A DNA stretch of 31,278 nt from a virus. This document shows, in pieces, positions 23,103-30,800 of this stretch. Numbering within the stretch: position 1 is the stretch's first letter; every line of letters begins with the position of its first letter. The stretch covers positions 1 through 31,278 of the IMG/VR virus record IMGVR_UViG_3300047355_000096; one strand, given 5' to 3'. The notes under the pieces were generated by a model. It was given only the letters and a program-made list of their open reading frames with translations, did no database searches and had not been told where the DNA came from. The translations under genes were made by a program, and so were the position numbers.

Positions 23103-23127
23103 ATCAGCACCAGTTGTTGATGCTGAT
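23103..23127 (-). ncRNA. 10-bp hairpin in an early leader
   Basis: On the minus strand ATCAGCATCA pairs with TGGTGCTGAT around the loop ACAAC; the one T-G wobble would be a mismatch on the other strand. It begins 12 bases after the stop of the 79-residue gene and no T-run follows. Its place resembles that of the two related RNA elements at 21542 and 21933, although sequence is not shared. It could be a processing site such as those cut by RNase III in T7 early mRNA. Confidence 0.5.
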
Positions 23128-23138
23128 GTTAAAACTAA

Positions 23139-23378
23139 CTACAGATTGAATATTAAGTTATGTAGATCAGCATTTTTATTATTATCAATTTCAAAAGCTT
23201 CATTTCTGTAGCTGTGGATTTTCTTATGTTTGAAAACGATAACTTCAATAACTGTTAGGCCTTTTCCAAAACCATTAAGATAATTAAAGTAACGCTGTTT
23301 TAATGTTTTCAAGCTTGTACATTTATTTAAGCTTGTTGATTTTTTGCCAGTGTTGAATGTGACTTGGTAAGTATACAT
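23139..23378 (-). CDS. First early protein, unknown function (79 aa)
   Basis: This encodes 79 residues, basic, beginning MYTYQVTFNTGKKSTSLNKC. A beta-rich start, a lysine-rich middle (TLKQRYFNYLNGFGKG) and VIEVIVFKHKKIHSY are visible; no family is recognised. AAGGA precedes the ATG. It is the first gene after the likely host promoter at 23416-23444, the place where T7 encodes its earliest anti-host proteins. Confidence 0.75.
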   Translation of the reverse strand: MYTYQVTFNTGKKSTSLNKCTSLKTLKQRYFNYLNGFGKGLTVIEVIVFKHKKIHSYRNEAFEIDNNKNADLHNLIFNL

Positions 23379-23415
23379 GATTAAAAATTCCTTATATTAA
23401 ATTAACATTAATAGA

Positions 23416-23444
23416 TTAATACGCGATAACGATTAGATTGTAAA
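23416..23444 (-). promoter_or_regulatory. Likely host sigma70-type early promoter
   Basis: The minus strand shows TTTACA, 17 bases, TATTAA, with an AT-rich tract upstream (AATTAATTAATAATT) that could act as an UP element. It lies between the terminator at 23499-23520 and the first early gene. A TGGTGTAAA site (23452-23460) lies 8 bases upstream of the -35 box. Match quality is moderate (5/6 and 4/6), so position is the stronger argument. Confidence 0.5.
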
Positions 23445-23498
23445 CAGTTAATTTACACCAATTATTAATTAATTAAAAAACAATAGAGACACGACGGT

Positions 23499-23520
23499 AA
23501 AAAAGCCCTCTAAAAGGGCT
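23499..23520 (-). terminator. Intrinsic terminator upstream of the early promoter
   Basis: The minus strand reads AGCCCT, loop TTTAG, AGGGCT, overlapping a run of six T. It would stop leftward transcripts entering the early region from terL and the junction. The following 180 bases towards 23700 hold only GGTTGT/TTTCTGTTGG direct repeats and no gene. Confidence 0.87.
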
Positions 23521-23575
23521 GTAATATCTTATGGTGTCTTTAGTTATATAATAGTCTTATGGTTGCCTGTTGACC

Positions 23576-23616
23576 TTGGTTGTGGTTGTGGTTGGATTTC
23601 TGTTGGTTTCTGTTGG
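23576..23616. repeat. Short direct repeats, TGGTTG and TTTCTGTTGG
   Basis: The plus strand carries TTGGTTGTGGTTGTGGTTGG and then TTTCTGTTGG twice in tandem. The tract is purine/pyrimidine-skewed (G+T on plus). It lies between the two junction terminators, where the virion DNA ends are expected. It is not coding on either strand. A role in end processing is only a possibility. Confidence 0.6.
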
Positions 23617-23699
23617 TTGTCTGTAGAATTTCAAAACAGTAGAGAAAGCAAAAACAGGCAAAGCTTTTCAATTCTTGGCGTGGCCTTTTGAAACCTAGT

Positions 23700-23746
23700 A
23701 AAAAAGAGGTGGTAACAATCTAGATAACTGTTGCCATCCCCCACCT
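23700..23746 (-). terminator. Late terminator after the DUF1127 gene
   Basis: On the minus strand AGGTGG and CCACCT close a long hairpin whose inner arms GGCAACA and TGTTACC pair with one mismatch; CTTTTTT follows. It ends the short unit that begins at the phage promoter near 24193 and contains the DUF1127 gene. Confidence 0.7.
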
Positions 23747-23767
23747 ATATTGAATGAATTGGTGGTG

Positions 23768-23788
23768 TGGTGTAAATAATGGTGCAAA
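23768..23788 (+). repeat. Pair of TGGTGYAAA sites in the junction
   Basis: TGGTGTAAA (23768-23776) and TGGTGCAAA (23780-23788) occur 12 bases apart in non-coding DNA. They match the repeats flanking the putative attP and the single copy at 23452-23460 near the early promoter. They may be binding sites of the integrase or of a regulator. Confidence 0.5.
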
Positions 23789-23883
23789 CCATCGCGCACC
23801 CACAATAATTAGAGTGTCAATCGGGCAGGGGGATTTTTGCGTTCGGTGATTTACGTATACCACTTCAGATTTTTCTACCGAAA

Positions 23884-24057
23884 TTATTTAGGATACCCAG
23901 AGTAAACCTTATGTCTGATCTCGTATCTATTGATACCCATGTCAGATAGCTCTCTATCAGTACATTCATTTAGTTCTTTTATAGCTTTCATAGCATTCCT
24001 ATGGAACTTGTTACGGGAATACAGCTTTACCATCATATCTATTATCATATTCTTCAT
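23884..24057 (-). CDS. DUF1127 domain small protein (57 aa)
   Basis: A 58-codon frame encodes MKNMIIDMMVKLYSRNKF, then AMKAIKELNECTDRELSDMG, then INRYEIRHKVYSGYPK. The block LxxxxDRELxDMGIxRxxIR is the DUF1127 (YjiS-like) signature. DUF1127 proteins are small, basic and frequent in alphaproteobacteria, where some affect RNA turnover and small RNA maturation. The ribosome-binding site is weak, and ATG codons at residues 4, 8 and 9 are alternatives. It is the only gene between terL and the early region and is bracketed by a phage promoter and a terminator. T7 has gene 19.5 here, which is unrelated. Confidence 0.75.
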   Translation of the reverse strand: MKNMIIDMMVKLYSRNKFHRNAMKAIKELNECTDRELSDMGINRYEIRHKVYSGYPK

Positions 24058-24078
24058 AGTCTTTATACTTTAATGAGA

Positions 24079-24110
24079 GGATTACCTACGACGACTAACC
24101 CGTAGTAACC
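24079..24110. repeat. Inverted repeat near the expected genome end
   Basis: GGATTACCTACG and CGTAGTAACC form an imperfect stem (single-base bulges) around about 10 bases. It lies between the tandem repeats and the DUF1127 gene. Concatemer junctions of T7-like phages contain hairpins used in end formation; this is a candidate by position only. Further short palindromes (GTATC-TATT-GATAC at about 23929) lie downstream. Confidence 0.45.
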
Positions 24111-24130
24111 TATTATCTCTGGTCTTTAGA

Positions 24131-24171
24131 TATCCTATAGATACCTATAGATATCCTATAGTATCCTATAG
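24131..24171. repeat. Tandem TATCCTATAG-like repeats
   Basis: Four units of 10-11 bases follow each other: TATCCTATAG, ATACCTATAG, ATATCCTATAG and TATCCTATAG. T7 has arrays of short repeats (CCTAAAG type) just inside its terminal repeats, so this array next to a phiOR-like promoter probably marks the end region of the virion DNA. It is non-coding on both strands. Confidence 0.75.
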
Positions 24172-24190
24172 GGGTATACAGGGGGGTTAG

Positions 24191-24214
24191 CTCTATAGTG
24201 CAACTTAATCACTT
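24191..24214 (-). promoter_or_regulatory. Phage promoter after terL (phiOR analogue)
   Basis: The minus strand reads GTGATTAAGTTGCACTATAG, then AGC, with an intact CACTATAG core. By analogy +1 is at 24193. It lies just after the terL stop (24232), like T7 phiOR near the right end. It would transcribe the tandem repeats and the DUF1127 gene to the terminator at 23700, and may serve replication or packaging. Confidence 0.87.
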
Positions 24215-24231
24215 AGAGCAAACCCGAAGTG

Positions 24232-25956
24232 TTACCACTTCATACCTTTACCTGTACCGTCTGCTATATGTCCTGTAATAACTGCCAGACCCATTGAGGC
24301 TGACTGTAGAACCTTATCGACTTCGTTACGTAATACTTCTTCTCTTCTAGCACCAATGCGTTGTTCTGCATCTTGTGCCATAGCATCCACCCAGTATTGT
24401 ACAGCCATTGCTAAACTATCTAAGCGGTCATCGTTAGATAACGCTCCACGTTCTGCAGTTAACCGTGTCATCTGATACATAAGCTGGTATCTCAGAGATG
24501 ACTCAGGTGGGAGATGTTGTGTACTCTCGTAATCCTGTTTGATAAGCTTTTTGTCTACCACTAGCTTATGTTGGTTCATCACAGGTTCAAGAACGTCTAT
24601 AATACGTTTCTCTTTCTGTGTATTATGTCTAACTTCAGACAATGTAACAGGATGTATCTTAGTTAGGATGGGTGTCATCAACTGATTAAACATACCATCA
24701 CCAAAGTTACTCTCAACGATTATCTCGTTAACCTGTTCTTCTTTAGCAATCATAGCAAGTTTCTGCAGGGCTTCTTCAGAATACCCACCGTCTACTCCAC
24801 CACATCTGCGGACATATAGGAAACCATTAAGCATCTTAACGACAGCATAACCTGTTTCATCCTTACCTCTACCAGAAGGGTCAATAGACATAACTGAACC
24901 GCTATATTCTTCGAATTGTTCTGATATGTGCATAGGCTTGTGATAGTAGTCTCCATTGAAGGCTACATTGGGTAATTCTTGTACGACATACTGCTCACCA
25001 GAAGCCCATACAACCTTGTCTGGAGCTTCGCTGGTGGGTATGTCCATGACAACCAAGTCAGAGACCTTCAGGGGGTATCTTTCGGCGTCTGAGAGTCTTG
25101 TATCTAGCATGAACTGTAGAGCAAATCCTGACCGTCCGTAGGATGCCTCTCGTTCTGCTAAATCATAGTCAGTGAAACGCTGGGGGTCTGTAGATTTTCC
25201 TAGTAGTTCTGCATCATCTGCAATCTCTTTTTTAATCTTAGGAGCTAGTTTGTTACCTAGAGAAACCAACTGGTCTTCATTAGGATATCTAGCAGGCCAT
25301 ATTCTTACACTATAACCACGATCAGGTAGTTTGTTATATAAGCTTTCTTGGTTCTGTGGTGTACCAAGATATATGATGCGTCCATTAGGTTTTAAGATAG
25401 CGTCAAATTCTTTCACAGCTTCAGAGAGTTTATCTCTCATGCCCTGTGTGGCTGAGTTGTTAGGTACTTCGATATCATCTGCAATCAATACGTCTGCGCG
25501 TGACCCTGCAAGCTGTCCTGTAACACCTACAGATTTTACTGATGGTGCGTGTGAAGCCGCCGCTAGGCCAACATCGAAGCTAATCTTAGACTGTCTTTGA
25601 TCTGTCCTTGGTATAAGATGCTGTAATATTGGCATCTCGTTTATTAATCTAAGAGTAAATGTTGTGAAATCATCAGCACGGTTTTTAGATGCTGATACAA
25701 CTAAGATATTAAGTTGAGGGTTCATATACAACAACCACACAACGTAGGCTGAAGTAATCCATGATTTCCCTACGCCCCTAAAGGCTTCTACAATGATACG
25801 CTTATCGCCATGTTGTATGTGTTTAGCTATATCATATTGAACTGGGGTAGGGTCGGGAAGGTTGAGGTGTTGCCAACAAACAAACAAGAATTTCCTAAAG
25901 TCACTTAAAGGGTCTTGTTTTACAGGAACACCCAACGAGGTTGTGGATGTAAACAT
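24232..25956 (-). CDS. terL: Terminase large subunit (T7 gp19-like)
   Basis: This encodes 574 residues (T7 gp19: 586). ATPase motifs are Walker A EAFRGVGKS (57-65) and Walker B VLIADDIE (156-163), followed by LGTPQNQESLY (motif III region). The nuclease domain shows MSIDPSGRGKDETGYAVV, IIVESNFGDGMF and a late DDRLDSLAMAVQYW, giving the three acidic clusters. It packages concatemeric DNA through the portal and cuts it. It starts 3 bases after the small terminase stop without a clear Shine-Dalgarno, so it probably depends on coupling. Confidence 0.96.
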   Translation of the reverse strand: MFTSTTSLGVPVKQDPLSDFRKFLFVCWQHLNLPDPTPVQYDIAKHIQHGDKRIIVEAFRGVGKSWITSAYVVWLLYMNPQLNILVVSASKNRADDFTTFTLRLINEMPILQHLIPRTDQRQSKISFDVGLAAASHAPSVKSVGVTGQLAGSRADVLIADDIEVPNNSATQGMRDKLSEAVKEFDAILKPNGRIIYLGTPQNQESLYNKLPDRGYSVRIWPARYPNEDQLVSLGNKLAPKIKKEIADDAELLGKSTDPQRFTDYDLAEREASYGRSGFALQFMLDTRLSDAERYPLKVSDLVVMDIPTSEAPDKVVWASGEQYVVQELPNVAFNGDYYHKPMHISEQFEEYSGSVMSIDPSGRGKDETGYAVVKMLNGFLYVRRCGGVDGGYSEEALQKLAMIAKEEQVNEIIVESNFGDGMFNQLMTPILTKIHPVTLSEVRHNTQKEKRIIDVLEPVMNQHKLVVDKKLIKQDYESTQHLPPESSLRYQLMYQMTRLTAERGALSNDDRLDSLAMAVQYWVDAMAQDAEQRIGARREEVLRNEVDKVLQSASMGLAVITGHIADGTGKGMKW

Positions 25957-25959
25957 ATA

Positions 25960-26193
25960 TTAATTAGGTCGCATTTCTGATAAATCTGCATCTTCATCGT
26001 TAAAGTCTGGTAGTGTCTTAACTAGGTCTGCTAGTGGGCTACCGTCCGCTGGAAGTGCATCTATATGGTTATCTTTTAGGAACTGACGGGCAACGTTAAG
26101 GTCTGCTGATTTTGCATCAGGGTCTTGTATACGTGCTAGTAAGTTCTCTGCTAAAGTTTTGTGTAGTAGTTCTAAGAGTTGTTTCTCAGTCAC
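25960..26193 (-). CDS. Terminase small subunit (T7 gp18-like)
   Basis: This encodes 77 residues (T7 gp18: 89) starting with GTG; GGAG lies 8 bases upstream and the GTGA overlaps the holin stop. The pattern LLARIQDPDAKSADLNVARQFL, then KDNHIDALPADGSPLADL, is typical of T7-type DNA maturase A. It would recognise the concatemer junction and work with TerL, encoded directly downstream. Confidence 0.9.
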   Translation of the reverse strand: MTEKQLLELLHKTLAENLLARIQDPDAKSADLNVARQFLKDNHIDALPADGSPLADLVKTLPDFNDEDADLSEMRPN

Positions 26194-26582
26194 TTGGACA
26201 CTCCTTTATATTTCTCAAAGCTTCTCATGCCACCAAGTCCTAGTAAGGCCATGACAAGGCTCATAAGTTGTTCGCTTTGTAGATGTGGTAGTTCTGCAGG
26301 TAATTCTGCATATGCGTTTATTAGGCTTGCGAATGGTAAGATTAAAAATTCATAAGCTAGGCCACACGCCGCTATCCAGCCGATAGCTGGTCGCCAACCA
26401 GCGACAAACACTGAACGATGTTTTGCACCCTCAATATTTGCCGCCGCTTGGAGAATGTGAGGCTGTTGCATCAAAGTCATTAACTTTAACTTGGCGGCCT
26501 CACGCTCTTCATCACTTGTAAATAATTCATCTAAACCAGAAGCAAGACCTTCGACGATACCGCCGAGAGGGTCTAGTTTCAT
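26190..26582 (-). CDS. Holin, GTA-type with hydrophobic helices
   Basis: This encodes 130 residues from MKLDPLGGIVEGL; AGGA lies 8 bases before this ATG and longer starts would overlap the upstream gene. RSVFVAGWRPAIGWIAACGLAYEFLILPF (by similarity) and LMSLVMALLGLGGMRSFEKYKGV are the signature of the 3-TM holin family named after gene transfer agent release. Membrane segments are at about 66-90 and 105-119. It would permeabilise the inner membrane so that the amidase reaches the wall. It lies before the terminases, as T7 gp17.5 does. Confidence 0.9.
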   Translation of the reverse strand: MKLDPLGGIVEGLASGLDELFTSDEEREAAKLKLMTLMQQPHILQAAANIEGAKHRSVFVAGWRPAIGWIAACGLAYEFLILPFASLINAYAELPAELPHLQSEQLMSLVMALLGLGGMRSFEKYKGVSK

Positions 26583-26583
26583 G

Positions 26584-26850
26584 TTAGTTATTCCTATCTG
26601 CCATCTTCTCGACAGCATTACGAATTGCTTTAATGTTCTCGTCAATCCTAGCTGTTGCTATTGCTTGACTGTGGACGTTATCTTCTACTTCGCCTAGTCT
26701 CATAGTTACTGAGCTAATTGATTGTGTATTGCGGTCTATGTCGGACATCATCATCGATACCGTCCATACAATCGCCGCCGCTTGTGTAATAAGCCCTAAT
26801 AGAAGTGTTGCTGGTACACTCTTTGATAAGTGCCAACCTTCTTGCGTCAT
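26584..26850 (-). CDS. Membrane-anchored coiled-coil protein (88 aa), possible lysis accessory
   Basis: The start MTQEGWHLSKSVPATLLL has AAGGAGA upstream. One transmembrane helix at about 12-34 is followed by a polar coiled-coil-like stretch (SDIDRNTQSISSVTMRLGEVEDNV) ending in ADRNN. Single-TM coiled-coil proteins next to holins are common in phages and may act as spanin or antiholin; no lipobox is visible. Its stop is 1 base before the holin ATG, so the two are coupled. Confidence 0.82.
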   Translation of the reverse strand: MTQEGWHLSKSVPATLLLGLITQAAAIVWTVSMMMSDIDRNTQSISSVTMRLGEVEDNVHSQAIATARIDENIKAIRNAVEKMADRNN

Positions 26851-26866
26851 TACTTATCTCCTTGAT

Positions 26867-27088
26867 TTATTCAGCCGCCACCTCTTCGGTGGGTGCATCC
26901 ATTTCTGTTTTTAGCATGGTTACAAATGCTTCCTTGCCTACCTTGAGTTGGTCTAGGTTAAACTCAGCAGAAGCAATCTTCTGACTTAAACTGTGAAGGT
27001 GGTTTATGATTACCTTCTGGTTGTCAGTTAGTTGGTCTTCAGTGTATTCTTTATTATCAATCGTAATAACCTTTTTATCTTCAGCCAT
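26867..27088 (-). CDS. Small coiled-coil protein (73 aa), DUF6447-like
   Basis: The sequence VITIDNKEYTEDQLTDNQKVI followed by a helical heptad-like stretch (LHSLSQKIASAEFNLDQLKV) resembles the DUF6447 family of small phage proteins, as far as I can recall it. The C terminus is acidic (APTEEVAAE). A strong AAAGGAGA precedes the ATG. Function is unknown; its place between tail and lysis genes is typical of marine phages. Confidence 0.8.
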   Translation of the reverse strand: MAEDKKVITIDNKEYTEDQLTDNQKVIINHLHSLSQKIASAEFNLDQLKVGKEAFVTMLKTEMDAPTEEVAAE

Positions 27089-27114
27089 TTTGATCTCCTT
27101 TATTTAAGTTAAAA

Positions 27115-27417
27115 TTACCAAGGCATCCCAGTTGTGGATGTTGGGTTTGCAAGTTCAGCTATCTTAGCATCATTTGCCGCTTCAGTATCAGCTTTGTTTA
27201 CTTGTTCGTGTACCCATTCTAATACTTTTGTTTCTGTTAAATCAGCGTAAGGAATAAAGTCAGAGTCCGATGGATTAGGCGTGTGACTTGTAGTTCCATA
27301 TGCTGATACAGTGTTTGTTTCATCTGTGCTTTCGCAACGCCAGTGTGCTATTGTTACTCCATCATTAGATGTGTTTCGCTCTAGGTCAGCGATAGACCAT
27401 ATGTGTGTGTTTGGCAT
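27115..27417 (-). CDS. Conserved small tail-region protein (100 aa), unknown function
   Basis: The start MPNTHIWSIADLERNTSNDG leads to a beta-rich segment (VTIAHWRCESTDETNTVSAYGTT) and FIPYADLTETKVLEWVHEQV. The WxxxSIxDLER start and the EWVHEQV helix recur, from memory, in small proteins beside tail fibre genes of marine myo- and podoviruses. Function is unknown. AAGGATAAA precedes the ATG. It ends with a GMPW tail. Confidence 0.8.
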   Translation of the reverse strand: MPNTHIWSIADLERNTSNDGVTIAHWRCESTDETNTVSAYGTTSHTPNPSDSDFIPYADLTETKVLEWVHEQVNKADTEAANDAKIAELANPTSTTGMPW

Positions 27418-27427
27418 TTTTTTATCC

Positions 27428-27847
27428 TTATGCTGGTTTGTTTGGCCATATTACATCGTGAGGAAATCCTACTTGATCTGTAATATTTAATAATGCTTCT
27501 CTATAATCTGCCCACGCTTCTCTATCTGCGGATGTAAGTGCCGCCCAACGTAAAGCGTTACCAGCTATAGGGTCTACTTCCATTACTAATTTTTGGTTAC
27601 GTTGCTCCCTAAGACCTGCCGCTAGTTCTGCATCTAGTTCTTCTTGAGTAGGTGCTACATAAGCCTCGAAATCTGAGCCTATAAGTTCAAGCAATACGCT
27701 GTTGTCTACAGTCATATCTGTATCATCAGGGCTTAGTGTGTAAGGTATCCAATCATATTCTGGATGGTTAATCTCTACATTAAATGCCGTATTTTCTGTG
27801 TTAAGCGATTGTGCGTTACGCACTTCTGTTATTGTTATTGTTGGCAT
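27428..27847 (-). CDS. Tail assembly chaperone-like protein (139 aa)
   Basis: The C-terminal half, LREQRNQKLVMEVDP, then LTSADREAWADYREALLNI, then GFPHDVIWPNKP, is the pattern of the phage tail assembly chaperone-like (Phage_tail_APC) domain: LRxxRNxxL, then WxxYRxxL and a final PxxPxxP-type end. Such proteins usually lie next to tail fibre genes. The N-terminal half is beta-rich and less recognisable. AGGAGG lies before the ATG, directly after the tail fibre stop. Confidence 0.85.
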   Translation of the reverse strand: MPTITITEVRNAQSLNTENTAFNVEINHPEYDWIPYTLSPDDTDMTVDNSVLLELIGSDFEAYVAPTQEELDAELAAGLREQRNQKLVMEVDPIAGNALRWAALTSADREAWADYREALLNITDQVGFPHDVIWPNKPA

Positions 27848-27862
27848 AAACGCCTCCTATTG

Positions 27863-30800
27863 TTAAGATATTCTGACCCAAAGTGTTGGCGATTTTACAC
27901 CAAACTGCGCACCTGTAGCCGTACCGCCCATGTTTCTCCATGTACCTGAAAGACCACAACTTGTTGAACCATTAAAATCTGTAGCTAATGGTCGTTGGTG
28001 ATAAAAGCTATAGTAATCTGTTACAAGCGTATTACCTGCCGCAGTAGCTCCAGCCGCTATAGCTGTGCTGTTACTATTAGACGTAGCACCTACAGTATAA
28101 GTACCAACATCGCCACGGGTTGTACTACCGCCAACACCTGTTAGGTTAGAGCCATCGCCGTATAGACTTCCTGAGAAGTAGCCATTCTTAAATCTAGCAC
28201 CATTTGTACCCAAACTTATAGAGTCATTTCTACCATCACCACCACTATGCACAGGTATAATTGAGTCAGATGAATCTAAGAACCTAATGTTAGTATCATG
28301 TACGCCAATACATAATTGGTCGGCTTTCTTAAAAATAACACCTGATAGTGTACCACCATCACGAAACTCAATAAGTTTTCCAGTACCATTATGGTCAATA
28401 GTCAACGCACTAAATGGAGCAACGCTGTCTGTTACATTTATATAAGCAAGCCCTGTTGATATAGCATCATTACGTGGGCTTGTAATTTGTAAACCAACTT
28501 CACCTGCCGCCATACCTCCAATGTCTAATCTAGCAGTTGGGGTGCTATCTCCAATACCAACTTTGCCTGATGAGTCTATGCGCATACGTTCTGTAGCACC
28601 GCCTGTATCGAAAATTAAAGTTCCACTGCTTCGTACTCGACCTGCACCTGTTGCCAATAAACTGAGGGTTGCATTAGACGAGGCAGAATTTTCTATTACT
28701 ATTCCAGTATCGGCAGACTTTTGTAGGTGTAATTGGTTGCTAGGAGAACTCGCCCCAATACCAACATTGCCTGACGAGTCAATGCGCATACGTTCTGTGT
28801 TGTTAGTGCCTAGTATTAAGTGGCTGTTTGACCTGTTAAACATCCCAACGCCAGTGCCTGAGTAAAGTTCCATCGTGTCTGCTGAGGTTGCGTCTAACCA
28901 GATACGTGCATCGGAATTGTCTGCAACGTGCAAATCAGCAATAGCGTTAGGTGAACTCGTCCCAATACCAACATTACCTGATGCGTCTATGCGCACGGCT
29001 TCTGTGCCGTTAGGTCTAAACACAATAGGATTGTTGTCTGTGTGTAACAACAAGTCATTAGCTGCATAACTGCCAGATATAGAAGCCCCATCACCAACGT
29101 AAACTTCTGTGTTATAACGGGTAAAACCACTGAGGTAGAGGTCTTTCCAACGTACATTTGATGCACCTAAATTTACATTCGCATCGTTAAAAGCACCAGA
29201 GTTTGTCGCTGGGAGTAGAGCATCGGTAATTTTAATACCTTTACCAGATGTGCCGTGAGAACCAATATAAGGGTATGAGCCATTAGCACCAATACTACCT
29301 ACAGTTGAGCCGTCTTTGCGGAACTTAGCTATGTCACCATCATTAGTGTTTCGACCAAAGATTGCGCTTTCAGCACTAGCCTTCACCGCAGTAAATAATC
29401 CATCAGCACGGGCTTGGATACCAACAGTCGTAGTGTTTTCAACAGTCTTACCCACCAACAAGTTACCTGACGAATCTATTCTCATTTTTTCCTGACCGCC
29501 ATCAACACCAAACGTAAGTGGGTGTGTACCGATACTCATCATAGAGACGGTGTTTGAGCCAGTTGTGCCGAAGTATCCGTTTGCAGTTCCGTTTGTAATT
29601 TGTAGGTAATTTGCACCAGTTGTGTTTTCTATCTTTGTGGTAACAGAATTGTTAGCACCAGTAACGTCAATGCCTGTTGATGTTGTGGCTAGTTTGGTTG
29701 CGCTCTGATATTTAAAACGGATGTCACCACTAGAATTAGTTTGCAAGTAATTATAATTGCTATTATTTATATAAAATTGGTCTGCCTTAATATATAATGA
29801 CCCTTCTCCACTACCTGTTACATCATCAATATAACTATGTGACCCATCATGGTAAATCTGTAGGTCAGACCCAGCACCGAATATGGCTTTGTCGTTGTCA
29901 CCAAATGACAAGTCGCCTGACATTGTACTGCCAGTCTGTAACACAGCACCACTTAACGAAGCATAAGCCGCTACCCAAGTAGAACCCTCGTAAACTTTCA
30001 TAGTGTCGTCTGTGCTGTTAAAGTAGAGGCTACCAGCAACCAGTGCGTTTCCGTCATTGTCTACTGATGGATTGCTAGACTTTACACCTAAGTATCTATC
30101 GTCAAAGTTATCTAAAGCCGCTAAAGCCGCATCCTTAGAAGCTGATGCCGCTGTTGCAGAGTTAGCCGCCGCTGTTGCAGAGTTAGCTGAATTTGTTTCT
30201 GCGCCCGTTATTGAGGCCGCACTTGCCGCCGCCGCTGTTGCTGAGTTTGCACTTGCAGTAGCTGAGTTTGCAGAAGATGTAGCTGAAGCCGCCGCTTCGT
30301 TTGCTTTTGTTGTAGCAGTTGCGGATGAATTAGCAGAAGCTGTAGCACTTGAAGCACTATTTGTTTCTGAAGTTGCCGCATTGGTTGCTGAAGATGCCGC
30401 CGCATTCTTTGAGCTTAACGCATTTGTTTCTGAGTTTGAGGCCGCAACTTGTGAAGCACTCGCTTCATTGGCTTTAGTTGTCGCTGTAGTAGCTGAGTTC
30501 GCACTATTTGTTGCACTTACTGCGCTATTATTGGCTGATACAACAGCTTCAGCGGCTTTAGTTGTCGCTACGGTTTGACTAGAGTTAGCTGATGAAGCAC
30601 TTGATGCACTTGCCGTTGCACTATTTGATGATGATGTAGCACTATTAGCGGCATTAGTTTCTGAAGTAGAACTTGCGCTTTCAGATGCAGATGCGGCATT
30701 TTTAGACGCTAAAGCTTCTGCGGCACTTGTAGAACTTTCACCAGCTTTTGTAGTTGAAATAGTTGCTTGAGCTGATGCTGTTGATGCAGAAGCAGACGCT

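Noticed and set aside
26491-26697. Plus-strand frames opposite holin and terminase genes
   Set aside because: They lack ribosome-binding sites and lie opposite well-identified proteins.
27889-27901. Single TTTACACCA and TTTGCACCA sites in the tail fibre gene (near 27892 and 29609)
   Set aside because: They are isolated and inside codons; chance occurrence of a degenerate 9-mer is expected at this rate.
30057-30578. A 173-codon plus-strand frame rich in Ala, Val and Glu
   Set aside because: It is the antisense of the low-complexity Ala/Ser/Thr shaft of the tail fibre and has no ribosome-binding site.
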